This document shows, in pieces, positions 54,353-64,000 of a stretch of 64,000 bases of DNA. This stretch comes from Chitinophagales bacterium (lineage in GTDB: Bacteria; Bacteroidota; Bacteroidia; Chitinophagales; Chitinophagaceae). Location of the stretch: the NCBI GenBank assembly GCA_017303395.1, contig JAFLBN010000001.1, positions 248,001-312,000 of the forward strand. The letters are read 5' to 3'. Both the position numbers and the translations under genes were made by a program. The notes beneath the pieces are model-generated. The model was not told the origin of the DNA. It searched no databases and worked only from the letters and a program-made list of their open reading frames with translations. Numbering within the stretch: the first letter of the stretch is position 1; the number at the start of each line of letters is the position of its first letter.

Positions 54353-54847
54353 CTATGCTTTTCTTGACCATAGAATATAATCGGTACCCGGTATCTGTGT
54401 AACACCTGCCTGACGCATCATAGTAACCAATTGCCCCCTGTGGTAACTGGCATGGTTGAATATATGTGTCAGTACCTCGAACACAGGTGTCTTAAACTGT
54501 ACCTGTTGCAGGTTCTGATACTGCACCACATGCTCCAGCGCCCTGTCGTCAAACTGCTTATTTACAAATGCCAGCAGTTCTTCGCTCACCTGCAGCCAGT
54601 GTTGGCACACCTCTTCCATACTTTTATCAGTAGCATTACCCACCCATACAGGATGCTCAGCCAGCTGTAGACGTTGCAGCCAAATATACTCGGCAGCATA
54701 GGCATGCATGATGGTTTTGCGGATGCTGTCGAAACTGCTCGTGATGGTCATATCAAGTTGTTCAGGCGTCAATTTCAGAATTGCGTCTGCCATCAGCTTG
54801 TTAGCCCAGAGATTATATTGAGCAAATTGTAATAAGGTCTGTTTCAT
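54353..54847 (-). CDS. DinB-family protein
   Basis: 164 residues from ATG 54847. The longer frame to 54961 runs through the divergent gene and promoter and is rejected. The DinB four-helix bundle has its metal His residues in MHAYAAEYIWLQRL near residue 50, and in THIFNHASYHRGQLVTMMRQ (two His) near residues 129-137. DinB/YfiT proteins are metal-dependent thiol or bacillithiol transferases or hydrolases. It is divergent from the PLP enzyme gene with overlapping promoter boxes. Confidence 0.9.
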   Translation of the reverse strand: MKQTLLQFAQYNLWANKLMADAILKLTPEQLDMTITSSFDSIRKTIMHAYAAEYIWLQRLQLAEHPVWVGNATDKSMEEVCQHWLQVSEELLAFVNKQFDDRALEHVVQYQNLQQVQFKTPVFEVLTHIFNHASYHRGQLVTMMRQAGVTQIPGTDYILWSRKA

Positions 54848-54857
54848 ACTATAAATG

Positions 54858-54878
54858 TACCTTTGCAAGGCAAAAATA
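54858..54878. promoter_or_regulatory. Overlapping divergent promoters for the PLP enzyme and DinB genes
   Basis: TACCTTTG on the plus strand (54858-54865) and TATTTTTG on the minus strand (54871-54878) are five bases apart. Each predicted start site lies in the other -7 box, so initiation would be mutually exclusive. Confidence 0.55.
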
Positions 54879-54890
54879 ATGATCCTCTCA

Positions 54891-56114
54891 ATGAGCGACG
54901 GAAATAATTCAAAAGGCTTCGAAACCCTGTGTATACATGGTGGCCACAAAGCAGAAAACAACAGGGCTCACCTTACGCCCATATATGCAACCAGCACTTA
55001 TACTTTCGATAGCGCGGAACAAGGTATTGCCATCTTCAAAGGCGAAGAACAAGGTTATATATATGGCCGCTTCGGCAGCCCTAATACCAATGAGGTAGAA
55101 GAAAAGATTGCCTTGCTGGAAACTTACGGACTGAAAGACGAAAACGGCAACCCACTGCAAGCGAAAGCAATACTCCATGCATCGGGCATGGCGGCTATCA
55201 CAACCATGCTGCTCGCCAACCTGAAAGCAGGCGATACCATCATCACCCACCACTCTTTGTATGGTGGCACGCAGGAGATGATAGATAAGATATTGCCCAA
55301 CCTGCACATCAAAACCACGATTGTAGATTTCCATAATCTTGCAGAAGTAGATGCTGCCATCAAAGCAGACAGCAGCAGCAAAATGATGTACATTGAAACG
55401 CCTGCCAACCCTACCCTGCAATGTGTGGACATAGAAGCGCTGACAATAATAGGCAAGGCACACAACCTGATAGTATGTGCAGACAATACATTTGCTACAC
55501 CATACCTGCAACAGCCTTTTAAATACGGTGTTGACTACATCATGCACTCAACCACCAAATTCCTGAATGGACACGGTACTGCTGTAGGTGGTATATTGGT
55601 AGGGCGAGATGTAAACAAGATGAAAACGACTGTTACCAAAACACACAGGTTGCTTGGCGCTAACAGCAATTCATTCGAAGCATTCCTTTTGAATAACGGC
55701 TTGCGCACATTTGCACTGCGTATGGAAAGGCATTGCAGCAATGCAGAGAAAGTAGCAGCCTTCTTAGAACAACACCCTGCAGTAGCTAAGGTGAACTACC
55801 TGGGACTTGCTTCTCACCCCGACCATGCCATTGCCAAAAAGCAAATGAAACATGCAGGTGCTATGCTGAGCTTTGAACTGAAAGGCGGCTTTGATGCAGG
55901 CACGCAATTCATCAACAAACTGAAACTTTGCATCAGTGCAGTATCGCTTGGTACATGCGATACACTGATATCACACCCTGCATCGACCACACACGTAGGT
56001 GTAAAACCTGAGGACAGAATCAAATTCGGCATTACAGATGGACTGATACGCATGAGCGTAGGGATTGAAACTGTTGAAGACATTATTAACGACTTAACAC
56101 AATCATTAGCATAA
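54891..56114 (+). CDS. Trans-sulfuration PLP enzyme (methionine gamma-lyase / cystathionine lyase type)
   Basis: 407 residues from ATG 54891; ATG 54879 is an alternative. Cys/Met metabolism PLP family motifs: [47 protein letters not shown] (phosphate-binding), [13 protein letters not shown] (PLP Asp), and the Schiff-base Lys in [17 protein letters not shown]. The final region ISHPASTTH and [10 protein letters not shown] is standard. The member could be methionine gamma-lyase, cystathionine gamma-lyase or O-acetylhomoserine sulfhydrylase; the sequence alone does not decide. It is followed two bases later by the thiolase gene. Confidence 0.92.
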   Translation: MSDGNNSKGFETLCIHGGHKAENNRAHLTPIYATSTYTFDSAEQGIAIFKGEEQGYIYGRFGSPNTNEVEEKIALLETYGLKDENGNPLQAKAILHASGMAAITTMLLANLKAGDTIITHHSLYGGTQEMIDKILPNLHIKTTIVDFHNLAEVDAAIKADSSSKMMYIETPANPTLQCVDIEALTIIGKAHNLIVCADNTFATPYLQQPFKYGVDYIMHSTTKFLNGHGTAVGGILVGRDVNKMKTTVTKTHRLLGANSNSFEAFLLNNGLRTFALRMERHCSNAEKVAAFLEQHPAVAKVNYLGLASHPDHAIAKKQMKHAGAMLSFELKGGFDAGTQFINKLKLCISAVSLGTCDTLISHPASTTHVGVKPEDRIKFGITDGLIRMSVGIETVEDIINDLTQSLA

Positions 56115-56116
56115 TT

Positions 56117-57316
56117 ATGAAAGAGGTTTTTGTTATTGACGCAGTTAGAACCCCGATAGGGAAATATGGTGGAACTTTATCTACAGTGAGGCCCGATGAT
56201 TTACTGGCACATGTTATTAAATCAATCGTAGAGCGCAACCCTGCTGTAGATGTAAATGCAATAGAAGATGTGATAGCAGGTGCTGCAAATCAGGCGGGTG
56301 AAGATAACCGCAACGTAGCACGTATGGCAGTGTTGCTGGCAGGGCTTCCGCAAACAATTGGCGGATGTACAGTAAACCGTCTTTGTGCATCGGGCCTGCA
56401 GGCTATCATGGATGCATCTCGCGCTATTATGTGCGGCGATGGCGATATATACATAGCTGGTGGTGTAGAAAGCATGACGCGTGCACCTTTTGTAATGGGC
56501 AAGGCAGAAAGTGCATACAGCCGCAATACAGAAATGTATGATACTACAATGGGCTGGCGCTTCGTCAACAAGAAGTTCAATAAAGAAAGCAACTACCCAT
56601 ATACAATGGGTGAAACTGCAGAGAATGTAGCTGCTAAATATAACGTGAGCCGCGAGGCACAGGACGAATTCGGGCTGCGTAGCCAGCAACGTTATTTTGC
56701 TGCACAGGCTGCAGGTAAATTCAAAGACGAGATAGTGCCGCTAACGATAGACCTTGGCAAAGGCAAGACTGTTGTATTTGATACAGACGAACACCCACGC
56801 GAAACAACACTTGAAAAAATGGCGAGTCTGAAACCTGCTTTCAAAAAAGATGGCACGGTAACAGCAGGCAACTCAAGCGGCATTAACGATGGCGCATCTG
56901 CACTATTGTTGGCAAGTGGTGAGGCTGTTGCTAAATATGGCCTTAAGCCGATTGCAAAAATCAAGAGCATGGCTATAGCAGGTGTAGACCCTGCATATAT
57001 GGGCATAGGCCCTGTACCTGCTACACGCAAAGCACTGCAACGCGCAGGTCTGGAATCTAAAGACCTCGACTTGGTTGAACTGAACGAGGCATTTGCTGCT
57101 CAAGGCATTCCTTGCATGCAAGAGCTGGGGCTGGATGCAGAAAAAGTGAATGTGAATGGTGGTGCCATAGCAATTGGCCACCCGTTGGGTTGCAGTGGTG
57201 CACGCATCTCTACAACACTGCTGCATGAACTGAAACGCCGCGGTGGCAAATACGGCCTTGCAACAATGTGTATTGGTGTAGGGCAGGGCTCAGCTATCAT
57301 TTACGAAATGGTGTAA
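56117..57316 (+). CDS. Thiolase / acetyl-CoA C-acyltransferase (PcaF-like)
   Basis: 399 residues. The start ([20 protein letters not shown]) is typical. The nucleophile Cys is in [13 protein letters not shown], the catalytic His in [15 protein letters not shown], and the second Cys in [18 protein letters not shown]. Closest in pattern to beta-ketoadipyl-CoA/3-oxoadipyl-CoA thiolase, but acetyl-CoA acetyltransferase or fatty-acid 3-ketoacyl-CoA thiolase cannot be excluded. It splits 3-ketoacyl-CoA to acetyl-CoA or does the reverse condensation. In an operon with the PLP enzyme before and the ACMSD-like gene 42 bases after. Confidence 0.93.
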   Translation: MKEVFVIDAVRTPIGKYGGTLSTVRPDDLLAHVIKSIVERNPAVDVNAIEDVIAGAANQAGEDNRNVARMAVLLAGLPQTIGGCTVNRLCASGLQAIMDASRAIMCGDGDIYIAGGVESMTRAPFVMGKAESAYSRNTEMYDTTMGWRFVNKKFNKESNYPYTMGETAENVAAKYNVSREAQDEFGLRSQQRYFAAQAAGKFKDEIVPLTIDLGKGKTVVFDTDEHPRETTLEKMASLKPAFKKDGTVTAGNSSGINDGASALLLASGEAVAKYGLKPIAKIKSMAIAGVDPAYMGIGPVPATRKALQRAGLESKDLDLVELNEAFAAQGIPCMQELGLDAEKVNVNGGAIAIGHPLGCSGARISTTLLHELKRRGGKYGLATMCIGVGQGSAIIYEMV

Positions 57317-57357
57317 TAGCTATAGGAATAACGTAGTTTTAGATAGACTTATAAATT

Positions 57358-58380
57358 ATGACATTGAGAAAGATAGATATACATACGCACATCATGCCCG
57401 AGAACATACCGAACTGGTTTCAGAAATTCGGCTATGGCGATTTCATCAGGCTGGAGCATCATAAGCCTTGCTGTGCTAAGATGATAAAGGGAGATAAGGT
57501 TTTTCGTGAGATAGAGGAAAATTGCTGGGACCCGAAAGCAAGGATGAAAGAGATGGATATGACAGATGTTACCGTACAGGTATTATCTACCATTCCCGTT
57601 CTATTCAACTACTGGGCAAAGCCTGAGCATGGCATTGAAACATCGCGCTTCTTTAACGACCATATTGCACAATGCGTGGCAGATAATCCTACACGCTTTG
57701 CAGGGCTGGGTACTGTACCTATGCAGGACATGTACTTTGCCATCAAAGAAATGGAGCGTTGCGTTACAGAACTGAAAATGCCGGGTATTGAAATAGGCTC
57801 CAACATCAATGGCAAAAACCTGAGCGACCCGTTCTTTGATCCGTTCTGGAAAGCTGCTGAAGAACTGGGCTGCTGCATATTTGTGCACCCATGGGAAATG
57901 ATGGGCGAGAATGATATGCAGAAATACTGGCTGCCGTGGTTGGTAGGTATGCCTGCAGAAACTGCGCGTGCTATCGCATCCATGATATTTGGTGGTGTGT
58001 TTGAACGCTTCCCTAAACTGCGTGTGGCATTTGCACATGGTGGTGGTTCATTCCCCTTCACTATAGGCAGGATAGAGCATGGCTTTAATGTACGTCCTGA
58101 TTTGTGTGCGATAGACAATGCAGTGAACCCGCGAGACTATCTGGGCAAATTCTGGATAGATGCGCTGGTACATGATCCTAAAGCACTACAATATGTGGTA
58201 GATGTAATGGGACACGATAAAGTGTGTATGGGTAGCGATTATCCCTTCCCGCTGGGCGAACACCACCCGGGTAAACTGATAGAAAGTATGGAAAGCTTCA
58301 CGGCTTCGCAAACAGAACAATTGCTGTACAAAAACGCAATAGACTGGATGGGTCTGCAAGAGAACCATTTTACTAAATAA
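57358..58380 (+). CDS. 2-amino-3-carboxymuconate-6-semialdehyde decarboxylase (ACMSD)-type amidohydrolase
   Basis: 340 residues, the ACMSD length. Motifs of the metal-dependent amidohydrolase fold: KIDIHTHIMPENIPNW (HxH), CIFVHPWEMMGEN, VAFAHGGGSFPF, and the late Asp in CMGSDYPFPLGEHHPGKLIE. The segments KVFREIEENCWDPKARMKEM and YWAKPEHGIETSRFF match ACMSD from the kynurenine pathway closely. The enzyme diverts aminocarboxymuconate semialdehyde from NAD synthesis. Other kynurenine or 3-hydroxyanthranilate genes are not in the window, so pathway use is inferred. Last gene of the run, followed by a terminator. Confidence 0.9.
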   Translation: MTLRKIDIHTHIMPENIPNWFQKFGYGDFIRLEHHKPCCAKMIKGDKVFREIEENCWDPKARMKEMDMTDVTVQVLSTIPVLFNYWAKPEHGIETSRFFNDHIAQCVADNPTRFAGLGTVPMQDMYFAIKEMERCVTELKMPGIEIGSNINGKNLSDPFFDPFWKAAEELGCCIFVHPWEMMGENDMQKYWLPWLVGMPAETARAIASMIFGGVFERFPKLRVAFAHGGGSFPFTIGRIEHGFNVRPDLCAIDNAVNPRDYLGKFWIDALVHDPKALQYVVDVMGHDKVCMGSDYPFPLGEHHPGKLIESMESFTASQTEQLLYKNAIDWMGLQENHFTK

Positions 58381-58387
58381 GAAGAAG

Positions 58388-58432
58388 AGCCCCTCGGACA
58401 ATTGTTTGCAGGATATGAACCGAGGGGCTTAC
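58388..58432. terminator. Bidirectional terminator between ACMSD and TonB receptor genes
   Basis: AGCCCCTCGG (58388-58397) and CCGAGGGGCT (58420-58429) are perfect arms between convergent genes. The loop contains the palindrome ACAATTGT. Confidence 0.75.
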
Positions 58433-58477
58433 TTCAACTGTATGAGCTTAGACTCATGATGACAGGGCTATGATCAA

Positions 58478-60916
58478 TTAAGCATTACCAGAACCTGCGC
58501 GGCGTTTCTCATCTTCCGCACCACCACGTCGCCTTTGTACAGGAGCTACTGTACGTTTCCCGAATCGATAAACAACAGACAAGCTCAGCTGCCTTGTTTC
58601 TCTTTGTGCGGTAAAGCGCTCTACATAATCTTTGTACACAGAAGTGGCATGCGGATAGCTGCGCCAGAAAATATCAGAACAGTTTAGTTTTACTGTCAGT
58701 TTTTTATCAAAGAGGTGTTTTTGCACACCTGCATTCAAAGACCATATCGGGTCTATAACCATGTAGCCGTGCAGTTGGCTGGTTTGGTAAAAGAAGCTCA
58801 ACTCTGCAGACCAGTCTTTAGGAAGCAAGAAACTATTAGCCACATTTATATCAGCCGTAAGCCTGCCTGTGTTCAGGTTTGAATTGGCAATATTGCCCCT
58901 GAAAACAGAATAGTAACAATTGAAGTTGATACTACCCGACCACCATTTGAAATACTGCAATTGATACGCACCACTCAAATCGTAAAACAACTGACTGGTA
59001 AGATTTTTATTGGTCTGCACCGTTACTCGTTTCTGTGTAGTATCATCGCTTGGCTGTATTACTTCTGTTATCGGGTCTTTCAGATAGCTGAACATGAAAG
59101 TGGTAACAAAGCGTTGTTTGAATGTGTGCGACATTTCTATGTTATACGTCAGCTCGGGCATGAGGTATGGATAGCCCGATGAATATGTGCTTGGGTCAAG
59201 ATAGTTTTTGAAAGGATTCAGTTGCTCGTAGTTGGGCCTGTTGATGCGGCGGCTGAGTGTAAGCCCTAAATCGTTGGCAGTATTTATGTGGCGTTGCACT
59301 GCAAAGCTAGGGAAGAGTTGTGCATAGTTTCTGTCGAAAGTCTGATTGTACACTTTTTGATCGCCCTTAGCTATGGTCTGCTCTACACGCAGGCCAAGCT
59401 GCACACTCCATGCTGTCCAGTCTTTATTGGCATTTACATACGCCGCATTGATATTTTCTTTATAGATGAAATGATTGCTCTTTGTAGAATCGTATATGTA
59501 TGTGCCTGTGCTGTAATCGAAGAAACCTGCATTGATATCCTGCGTTACATAGCTCGATTTCAAGCCTGCTTCCAAGCGCAGTGTTTGCGATACAGGATGC
59601 ACATAGTCTGCTTTCAACGAACGGATAGAAGTCAGTGCATCCAAATCGCCTGCAAGCAAATAGCGTGGCAGATAGTCTGTACCATTTCTGTCAATATACC
59701 TTGTCACAAAATCCTGCGGTCGTCTTGCGCGGTAATTACTATAGTCTATATCTACAGATAGTTGTTTGCCTGTACTGTCAAACGTATGACGCAGGTTAGT
59801 GTTTACAGAATAGTTGTAGTTTGAATTAGTCGCGGTATTGTCGGTGACAAAATAAGACTGCAGTCCTTTGTTGCTATCCAACACACGAGAATAACTGCGA
59901 CGATTGATATCAAACTCCAACGGGCTTGTATTCAACATCACACCCACCGTTGTTTTTTTGCTGATGGTATAATCTGCCCCAAGCGATGCTGTGTGGCTGT
60001 AAATATCGAACACCGTATTATTATCCTGGTCGTATGCATTTTTGAAAACACCATTATCATAAAAAGAACGATAGAGAAACAAGTGATTAAACCCACGCCT
60101 GTATGAATAGTTGTAGGTACCCGTCAGCAACCATTTCTTATCTCTGTAGTTCAGGCTGATGCCACTATTCATTTTAGGATATACACCCTGTGCATAAGAA
60201 GCATTGGCAGTGCCGTTAAAGCCCAATCTTTTATCGCGCTTGGTTTTTATATTGATGATACCTGCTGTGCCTGCGGCATCGTAGCGTGCAGATGGATTGC
60301 TGATGATTTCTATTTGCTCTACCGTAGATGATGGCATTGCCTTCAGCATATTCGACAAGTCGCTTCCGCTTAGTACAGTGCGTTTACCATCTATCAACAC
60401 CTCTACGCCCGATTTTCCTTTCAGACTGATATTATCGTTCTGGTCTACACGCACACCGGGAGAACGACCGATAACATCCAATACCGAAGAACCTGCATTC
60501 ACAATACTGTTCTCTACATTCACCACCAGTTTATCTGCTTTTATCTCTATCAGTGGTTTTGTGGTGCGTACGGTTACTTCTTTCAGCGAGCCTGCTTTTG
60601 CTACCAGTTTTACTTCGGGCATGGCAATATCTCCACCTTGTACTTTTATCACTTCAGAGCTATACACCTCATAGCCGGGCACTGTTATCTTCAATACATA
60701 TTCGCCATCCGGTATATTATCAAAAACATAGGCACCATTCTCTGCAGATACATCTGCCTTCACCAATGTTTTATTATCCGTTTTCAGCAATACCACATTA
60801 GCGGCATCTATCGGTTTGCCATCTGCATCATTCACCTTGCCGTTGATGTTGCCGGGTTTGGCATACATTGTAAGCGCAGTAAATAAGAAGCAAAAAATAA
60901 AGGGAATGGCTCTCAT
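58478..60916 (-). CDS. TonB-dependent outer-membrane receptor with carboxypeptidase-regulatory-like domain
   Basis: 812 residues from ATG 60916; a TTG-started frame from 60943 is less likely. Signal peptide (MRAIPFIFCFLFTALTMYA). Residues about 25-110 are a CarboxypepD_reg-like beta domain (INGKVNDADGKPIDAANVVL). The plug domain follows (VLDVIGRSPGVRVDQNDNIS, then VLIDGKRTVLSGSDLSNMLK). The rest is an outer-membrane barrel of the PF14905 type, ending with a Arg-rich tail (RRRGGAEDEKRRAGSGNA) that is unusual for a C-terminal barrel strand. There is no TonB box or SusD partner in view. Substrate unknown. A TACTTTTG box (60941-60948) precedes it. Confidence 0.9.
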   Translation of the reverse strand: MRAIPFIFCFLFTALTMYAKPGNINGKVNDADGKPIDAANVVLLKTDNKTLVKADVSAENGAYVFDNIPDGEYVLKITVPGYEVYSSEVIKVQGGDIAMPEVKLVAKAGSLKEVTVRTTKPLIEIKADKLVVNVENSIVNAGSSVLDVIGRSPGVRVDQNDNISLKGKSGVEVLIDGKRTVLSGSDLSNMLKAMPSSTVEQIEIISNPSARYDAAGTAGIINIKTKRDKRLGFNGTANASYAQGVYPKMNSGISLNYRDKKWLLTGTYNYSYRRGFNHLFLYRSFYDNGVFKNAYDQDNNTVFDIYSHTASLGADYTISKKTTVGVMLNTSPLEFDINRRSYSRVLDSNKGLQSYFVTDNTATNSNYNYSVNTNLRHTFDSTGKQLSVDIDYSNYRARRPQDFVTRYIDRNGTDYLPRYLLAGDLDALTSIRSLKADYVHPVSQTLRLEAGLKSSYVTQDINAGFFDYSTGTYIYDSTKSNHFIYKENINAAYVNANKDWTAWSVQLGLRVEQTIAKGDQKVYNQTFDRNYAQLFPSFAVQRHINTANDLGLTLSRRINRPNYEQLNPFKNYLDPSTYSSGYPYLMPELTYNIEMSHTFKQRFVTTFMFSYLKDPITEVIQPSDDTTQKRVTVQTNKNLTSQLFYDLSGAYQLQYFKWWSGSINFNCYYSVFRGNIANSNLNTGRLTADINVANSFLLPKDWSAELSFFYQTSQLHGYMVIDPIWSLNAGVQKHLFDKKLTVKLNCSDIFWRSYPHATSVYKDYVERFTAQRETRQLSLSVVYRFGKRTVAPVQRRRGGAEDEKRRAGSGNA

Positions 60917-60940
60917 AATCGTGGGTGCGTATTTCGATTT

Positions 60941-60948
60941 CAAAAGTA
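60941..60948 (-). promoter_or_regulatory. -7 box (TACTTTTG) for the TonB-dependent receptor gene
   Basis: Minus-strand TACTTTTG, 25 bases before the ATG at 60916. Confidence 0.45.
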
Positions 60949-61091
60949 TCTGTATGAAATTTCTGAGCTGTCACCCAATGCGGGGGAAATGGTGTTTTAC
61001 CCCACCACCCTATATGGGGGATTTATTCGAAAAACAAACGGCAGCAGCATTTCAACACAGCAAATGCAGGCAATGATGTAACTTCACTTTT

Positions 61092-64000
61092 GTGAATCGA
61101 CTCTTGAAAATTGCCTTTGTTTTATCGCTGCTATGCGTATGCACAACAGTATATGCACAGCGCTACCCGTTCTACAATCTGAATGTAGAAAACGGGCTGA
61201 TACAATCGCAGGCTACATCTATGGTGCAGGACAAGTACGGGCATTTGTGGATTGGCACATTAGGTGGCTTATCGCGCTACGATGGCAGCAGTTTTGTAAA
61301 CTACACCGTGCGCGATGGTATGACGGATAATACCGTGAATGCACTGGCAACAGACAAGCAAGGCAATATTTGGGTGGGCACACGCAAAGGTGTATCTAAG
61401 TATGATGGTAAAGCATTCAGACACTTCGTTTTTCAATCGCCCGAAAACCCGAATGCAAATGCAGTATCTAATATTGAGATAGGCAATGACGGCACGGCAT
61501 GGTGCATAGCAGGCAATAAGCTCTACGAAATAAAAGATGGCAAAAGCAAAAGCCTTACCATACCTAACAAAGATGCTAACGTAACAGCAGTACTACCGGA
61601 CGGCAAAAACCTGTGGGTGGCGGTTGCCAATGGCACTATATATAATCATCATGATGGACGTTGGGATAGCCTGCGCTTTAACGAACCACAACTGAATGGC
61701 ATACCGCAGGTATTCTCTATGTACAAAGACAGCCGCAACAGATTGTGGGCTACTACCAACGGCGGGCTGTACAATATTGCTGATGGAAAGATAGCAGTTG
61801 CCAAACTGAATGGCATATCGCTATACTCGCTGCCGGCCATCTTCAGCATCACGGAAGACAAGAGTAAAAATATATGGCTCGGCACATCGAGCGGCACATT
61901 CAGGCTGAGTGACAGCAGCCTTGTGTATTGCAATAAAAAGAACGGCCTAACAGACAATACCATCAATAAACTGCTTACAGATAAAGAAGGTAATGTGTGG
62001 ATGGCATCAGACGGGCGTGGTGTATATCGTTTTTCAGGCGCGCAGTTTTCTGTGCTCGATGAAACATCGGGATTGCCGAGTGCGCAGGTAATGAGTGTAG
62101 CTGCACAAGGTGGTAAAGTGTACATAGGTACATTTGATGCAGGCTTGTTTGTGTATGAGAACGGCGTTGTGAACAGGCTGCCTATACCCCTACAACCTAT
62201 GACGGCCATTACAGCTATCTACATCAACCATGCAAATGAAATATGGCTTGGCACCCGCAACCGTGGCTTGTGGAAATACAATGGCAGCAGCTTCAGGCAA
62301 TATACCACACCTACCATATCATCGAACCTGATAACGTGCATCTACAAAGATGGCGAAGGGCGCATGTGGATAGGCACGGGCAATGGCGCTACTTACTACA
62401 GAGATGATACTTTCCATAAAGTAATACTGAACACTGCCGTACAAAATATTACTGGCGCGGGCAGCGACAGCATTATCCTTGCAACAACAGACGGACTGCA
62501 GTTGTACCACAACGAAGAATCTGTAAAGATGAAAACAGGTGGTGCAGCAGACAGCTCTACACCGCAGTGCGTTACCGTACGTGGCAGAGAGCTATGGATA
62601 GGCAGCAGTGATAACGGTGTTATCTGCTACAACCTGCAAACAGGCAAAACGGAAGTAATCAATAAAAACAACGGACTGAAGTCTGACTTCATCTACAACA
62701 TAACAACAGACGATGCTGGCAATGTGTGGTTGGGTACAGGTTTCGGTATTCATAAAATAAGCACCAAGAATGGCAAACACAGTGTGCAGTTTTATGGCAA
62801 GGAGCAAGGCATTACGGGTATGGAAAGCAACCACAATGCAGTCTTCAAAGCGGCAGACGGCAGTATATGGTTTGGTACTACCAATGGTGCGGTGCGCTAC
62901 AACCCGAAATCGAAAATCGTAAGGCCTGAAGCGACGAGTATAGTATTGCAATCTGTAAAAGTATTTGGCGAAAACATAAGCGACAGCAGCTATTATGACA
63001 GTACCGATGTATGGTACAAAGTACCTGTAGGACTGCACTTGCCATATCGCAAAAACAATATCACGTTCACCTTTCAGGCACTGACGCTGAGTGGCACAGA
63101 GCAACTGAAATACCGCTACCGCATAGCGGGGCTGGAAGCGCACTGGAGCGACTGGTCTGCCGTGAACACAGTAACCTACTCTGCACTGCCACCGGGCAAA
63201 TACACATTGCAGGTAGAATGCTCAACAGGCGATAGCAGCGTTATCAAAAAGCTTGATTATCCTTTTGAAATCATTACACCGTTTCACAAAACAAGCTGGT
63301 TCCGTTTGGTGATACTGGCAGGCTGCATATTGCTTGGTGTAACGATACAGTACATTGTGAACAAGCGTAAACAAAACAGACAAGCACTGCTGGAACGCCT
63401 GCGCCGTGAAGAGCAGAACAAAGTGCGCCAGCGTACTGCCGAAGATTTTCATGATGAAGTAGGTAATAAGCTGACACGCATCAATGTGCTGACCAATGTG
63501 CTGAAGAATAAGATAGGCCCGCTAACTGCAGACACACAACGCATCATAGAACAGATACAGGATAACACCGGGCAACTATACAGCGGTACAAGAGATATAC
63601 TCTGGTCGCTGAAACCAACCAACGACAGCCTGTACGAAATACTGCACCGCATCCGCGATTTTGGTGGAGAGCTGTATCAGGATACGGAAATAGACTTTGA
63701 GTTCGTCGGCACAGACGAAAAGTGGAAAGACTACAGGCTGCCGCTTGATACAGGGCGCAACCTGATAATGATTTTCAAAGAAGCACTGAACAACTGCCTG
63801 AAATATGCCAATGCTACCAAAGTAGTGCTGACAGCAGAGTTGAAAGACAAAGACATTCTGCATCTGGAACTGAGAGACAACGGTAAAGGCTTTGACATAG
63901 AAACAGTGAAACGCGGCCATGGCATAGATAATATGAACACCCGCGCCAAGCGCATGAATGGCAGGCTGTATATAGATGCAAACGAAGGCAGGGGCACTGT
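61092..64000 (+). CDS. Periplasmic-propeller sensor histidine kinase (partial, runs off right edge)
   Basis: An open frame of 969 codons from GTG 61092 to the window end; an in-frame stop at 61074 and no upstream ATG fix the start. Signal: MNRLLKIAFVLSLLCVCTTVYAQ. About a dozen Reg_prop repeats follow (DKYGHLWIGTLGGLSRYDGS, DKQGNIWVGTRKGVSKYDGK, and so on), then a Y_Y_Y domain (KYRYRIAGLEAHWSDWS), a membrane helix near residues 730-755, and a HisKA_3-type dimerisation helix with phospho-acceptor His near residue 787 (DFHDEVGNKLTRI). The ATPase domain has NNCLKYANATKV (N box) and LRDNGKGFDIE. NarL/LuxR-type response regulators usually partner such kinases; none is visible. Divergent from the TonB receptor gene. 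Confidence 0.92.
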   Translation, partial: MNRLLKIAFVLSLLCVCTTVYAQRYPFYNLNVENGLIQSQATSMVQDKYGHLWIGTLGGLSRYDGSSFVNYTVRDGMTDNTVNALATDKQGNIWVGTRKGVSKYDGKAFRHFVFQSPENPNANAVSNIEIGNDGTAWCIAGNKLYEIKDGKSKSLTIPNKDANVTAVLPDGKNLWVAVANGTIYNHHDGRWDSLRFNEPQLNGIPQVFSMYKDSRNRLWATTNGGLYNIADGKIAVAKLNGISLYSLPAIFSITEDKSKNIWLGTSSGTFRLSDSSLVYCNKKNGLTDNTINKLLTDKEGNVWMASDGRGVYRFSGAQFSVLDETSGLPSAQVMSVAAQGGKVYIGTFDAGLFVYENGVVNRLPIPLQPMTAITAIYINHANEIWLGTRNRGLWKYNGSSFRQYTTPTISSNLITCIYKDGEGRMWIGTGNGATYYRDDTFHKVILNTAVQNITGAGSDSIILATTDGLQLYHNEESVKMKTGGAADSSTPQCVTVRGRELWIGSSDNGVICYNLQTGKTEVINKNNGLKSDFIYNITTDDAGNVWLGTGFGIHKISTKNGKHSVQFYGKEQGITGMESNHNAVFKAADGSIWFGTTNGAVRYNPKSKIVRPEATSIVLQSVKVFGENISDSSYYDSTDVWYKVPVGLHLPYRKNNITFTFQALTLSGTEQLKYRYRIAGLEAHWSDWSAVNTVTYSALPPGKYTLQVECSTGDSSVIKKLDYPFEIITPFHKTSWFRLVILAGCILLGVTIQYIVNKRKQNRQALLERLRREEQNKVRQRTAEDFHDEVGNKLTRINVLTNVLKNKIGPLTADTQRIIEQIQDNTGQLYSGTRDILWSLKPTNDSLYEILHRIRDFGGELYQDTEIDFEFVGTDEKWKDYRLPLDTGRNLIMIFKEALNNCLKYANATKVVLTAELKDKDILHLELRDNGKGFDIETVKRGHGIDNMNTRAKRMNGRLYIDANEGRGT

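Overview
The window looks like chromosome of a Bacteroidota bacterium, probably a Chitinophagaceae-type (Sphingobacteriales/Chitinophagales) lineage. The evidence is a type IX secretion (T9SS) locus (porV, porU, gldJ), secreted proteins with T9SS C-terminal sorting domains, SusC/FecA-style outer-membrane receptors, the tRNA-Thr/Tyr/Gly/Thr - tuf ... tRNA-Trp - secE - nusG arrangement, and many promoters of the Bacteroidota type (TTTG, about 19-21 bp, TAnnTTTG). The genus assignment is inference.

Region 1 (1-4136) is visibly more A+T rich and looks like the end of an integrated mobile island beside tRNA-Val. It holds the 5' part of a type I restriction-modification methylase gene (hsdM), a small secreted protein, an XRE regulator with an operator-like palindrome over its own promoter, an isolated HNH endonuclease preceded by about 245 nt of apparently structured RNA with its own promoter, and a tyrosine recombinase.

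Region 2 (4137-17200) is core-like: dapD, an MscS channel, a pilin-like secreted protein, a large usher-like outer-membrane protein, a small unknown protein, nusG, secE, tRNA-Trp, an outer-membrane barrel, a class V aminotransferase, tuf, a polytopic membrane protein and four tRNAs. The pilin-like gene and the small unknown gene share an 88-bp promoter module with identical spacing.

Region 3 (17200-31700) contains two EGF-like lipoproteins, the three-gene pyridine nucleotide transhydrogenase, an ABC-F ATPase, the T9SS genes porV and porU, divergent gldJ, and murF.

Region 4 (31700-41730) has a BtrH_N/DUF4872-type protein with a small partner, a GtrA protein, prfB (no programmed frameshift needed), an ABC exporter, an alpha/beta hydrolase, an SdpI/SdpR-type pair, fructose-1,6-bisphosphatase, CorA and a NUDIX hydrolase.

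Region 5 (41730-54350) has an arylsulfotransferase-like protein, two large T9SS cargo proteins in divergent orientation around a 44-bp palindrome, a DUF4249-like lipoprotein, dnaK and a small outer-membrane barrel. A short interspersed G/C-rich repeat occurs three times here, twice inside a coding sequence.

Region 6 (54350-64000) has a DinB protein, then a run of a methionine-gamma-lyase-type PLP enzyme, a thiolase and an ACMSD-type amidohydrolase, a TonB-dependent receptor, and the 5' part of a propeller-type sensor histidine kinase that runs off the right edge.

Most genes are ordinary. The observations I rank highest are the structured RNA before the HNH gene, the duplicated promoter module, and the 11-bp-phased RTTAA arrays.
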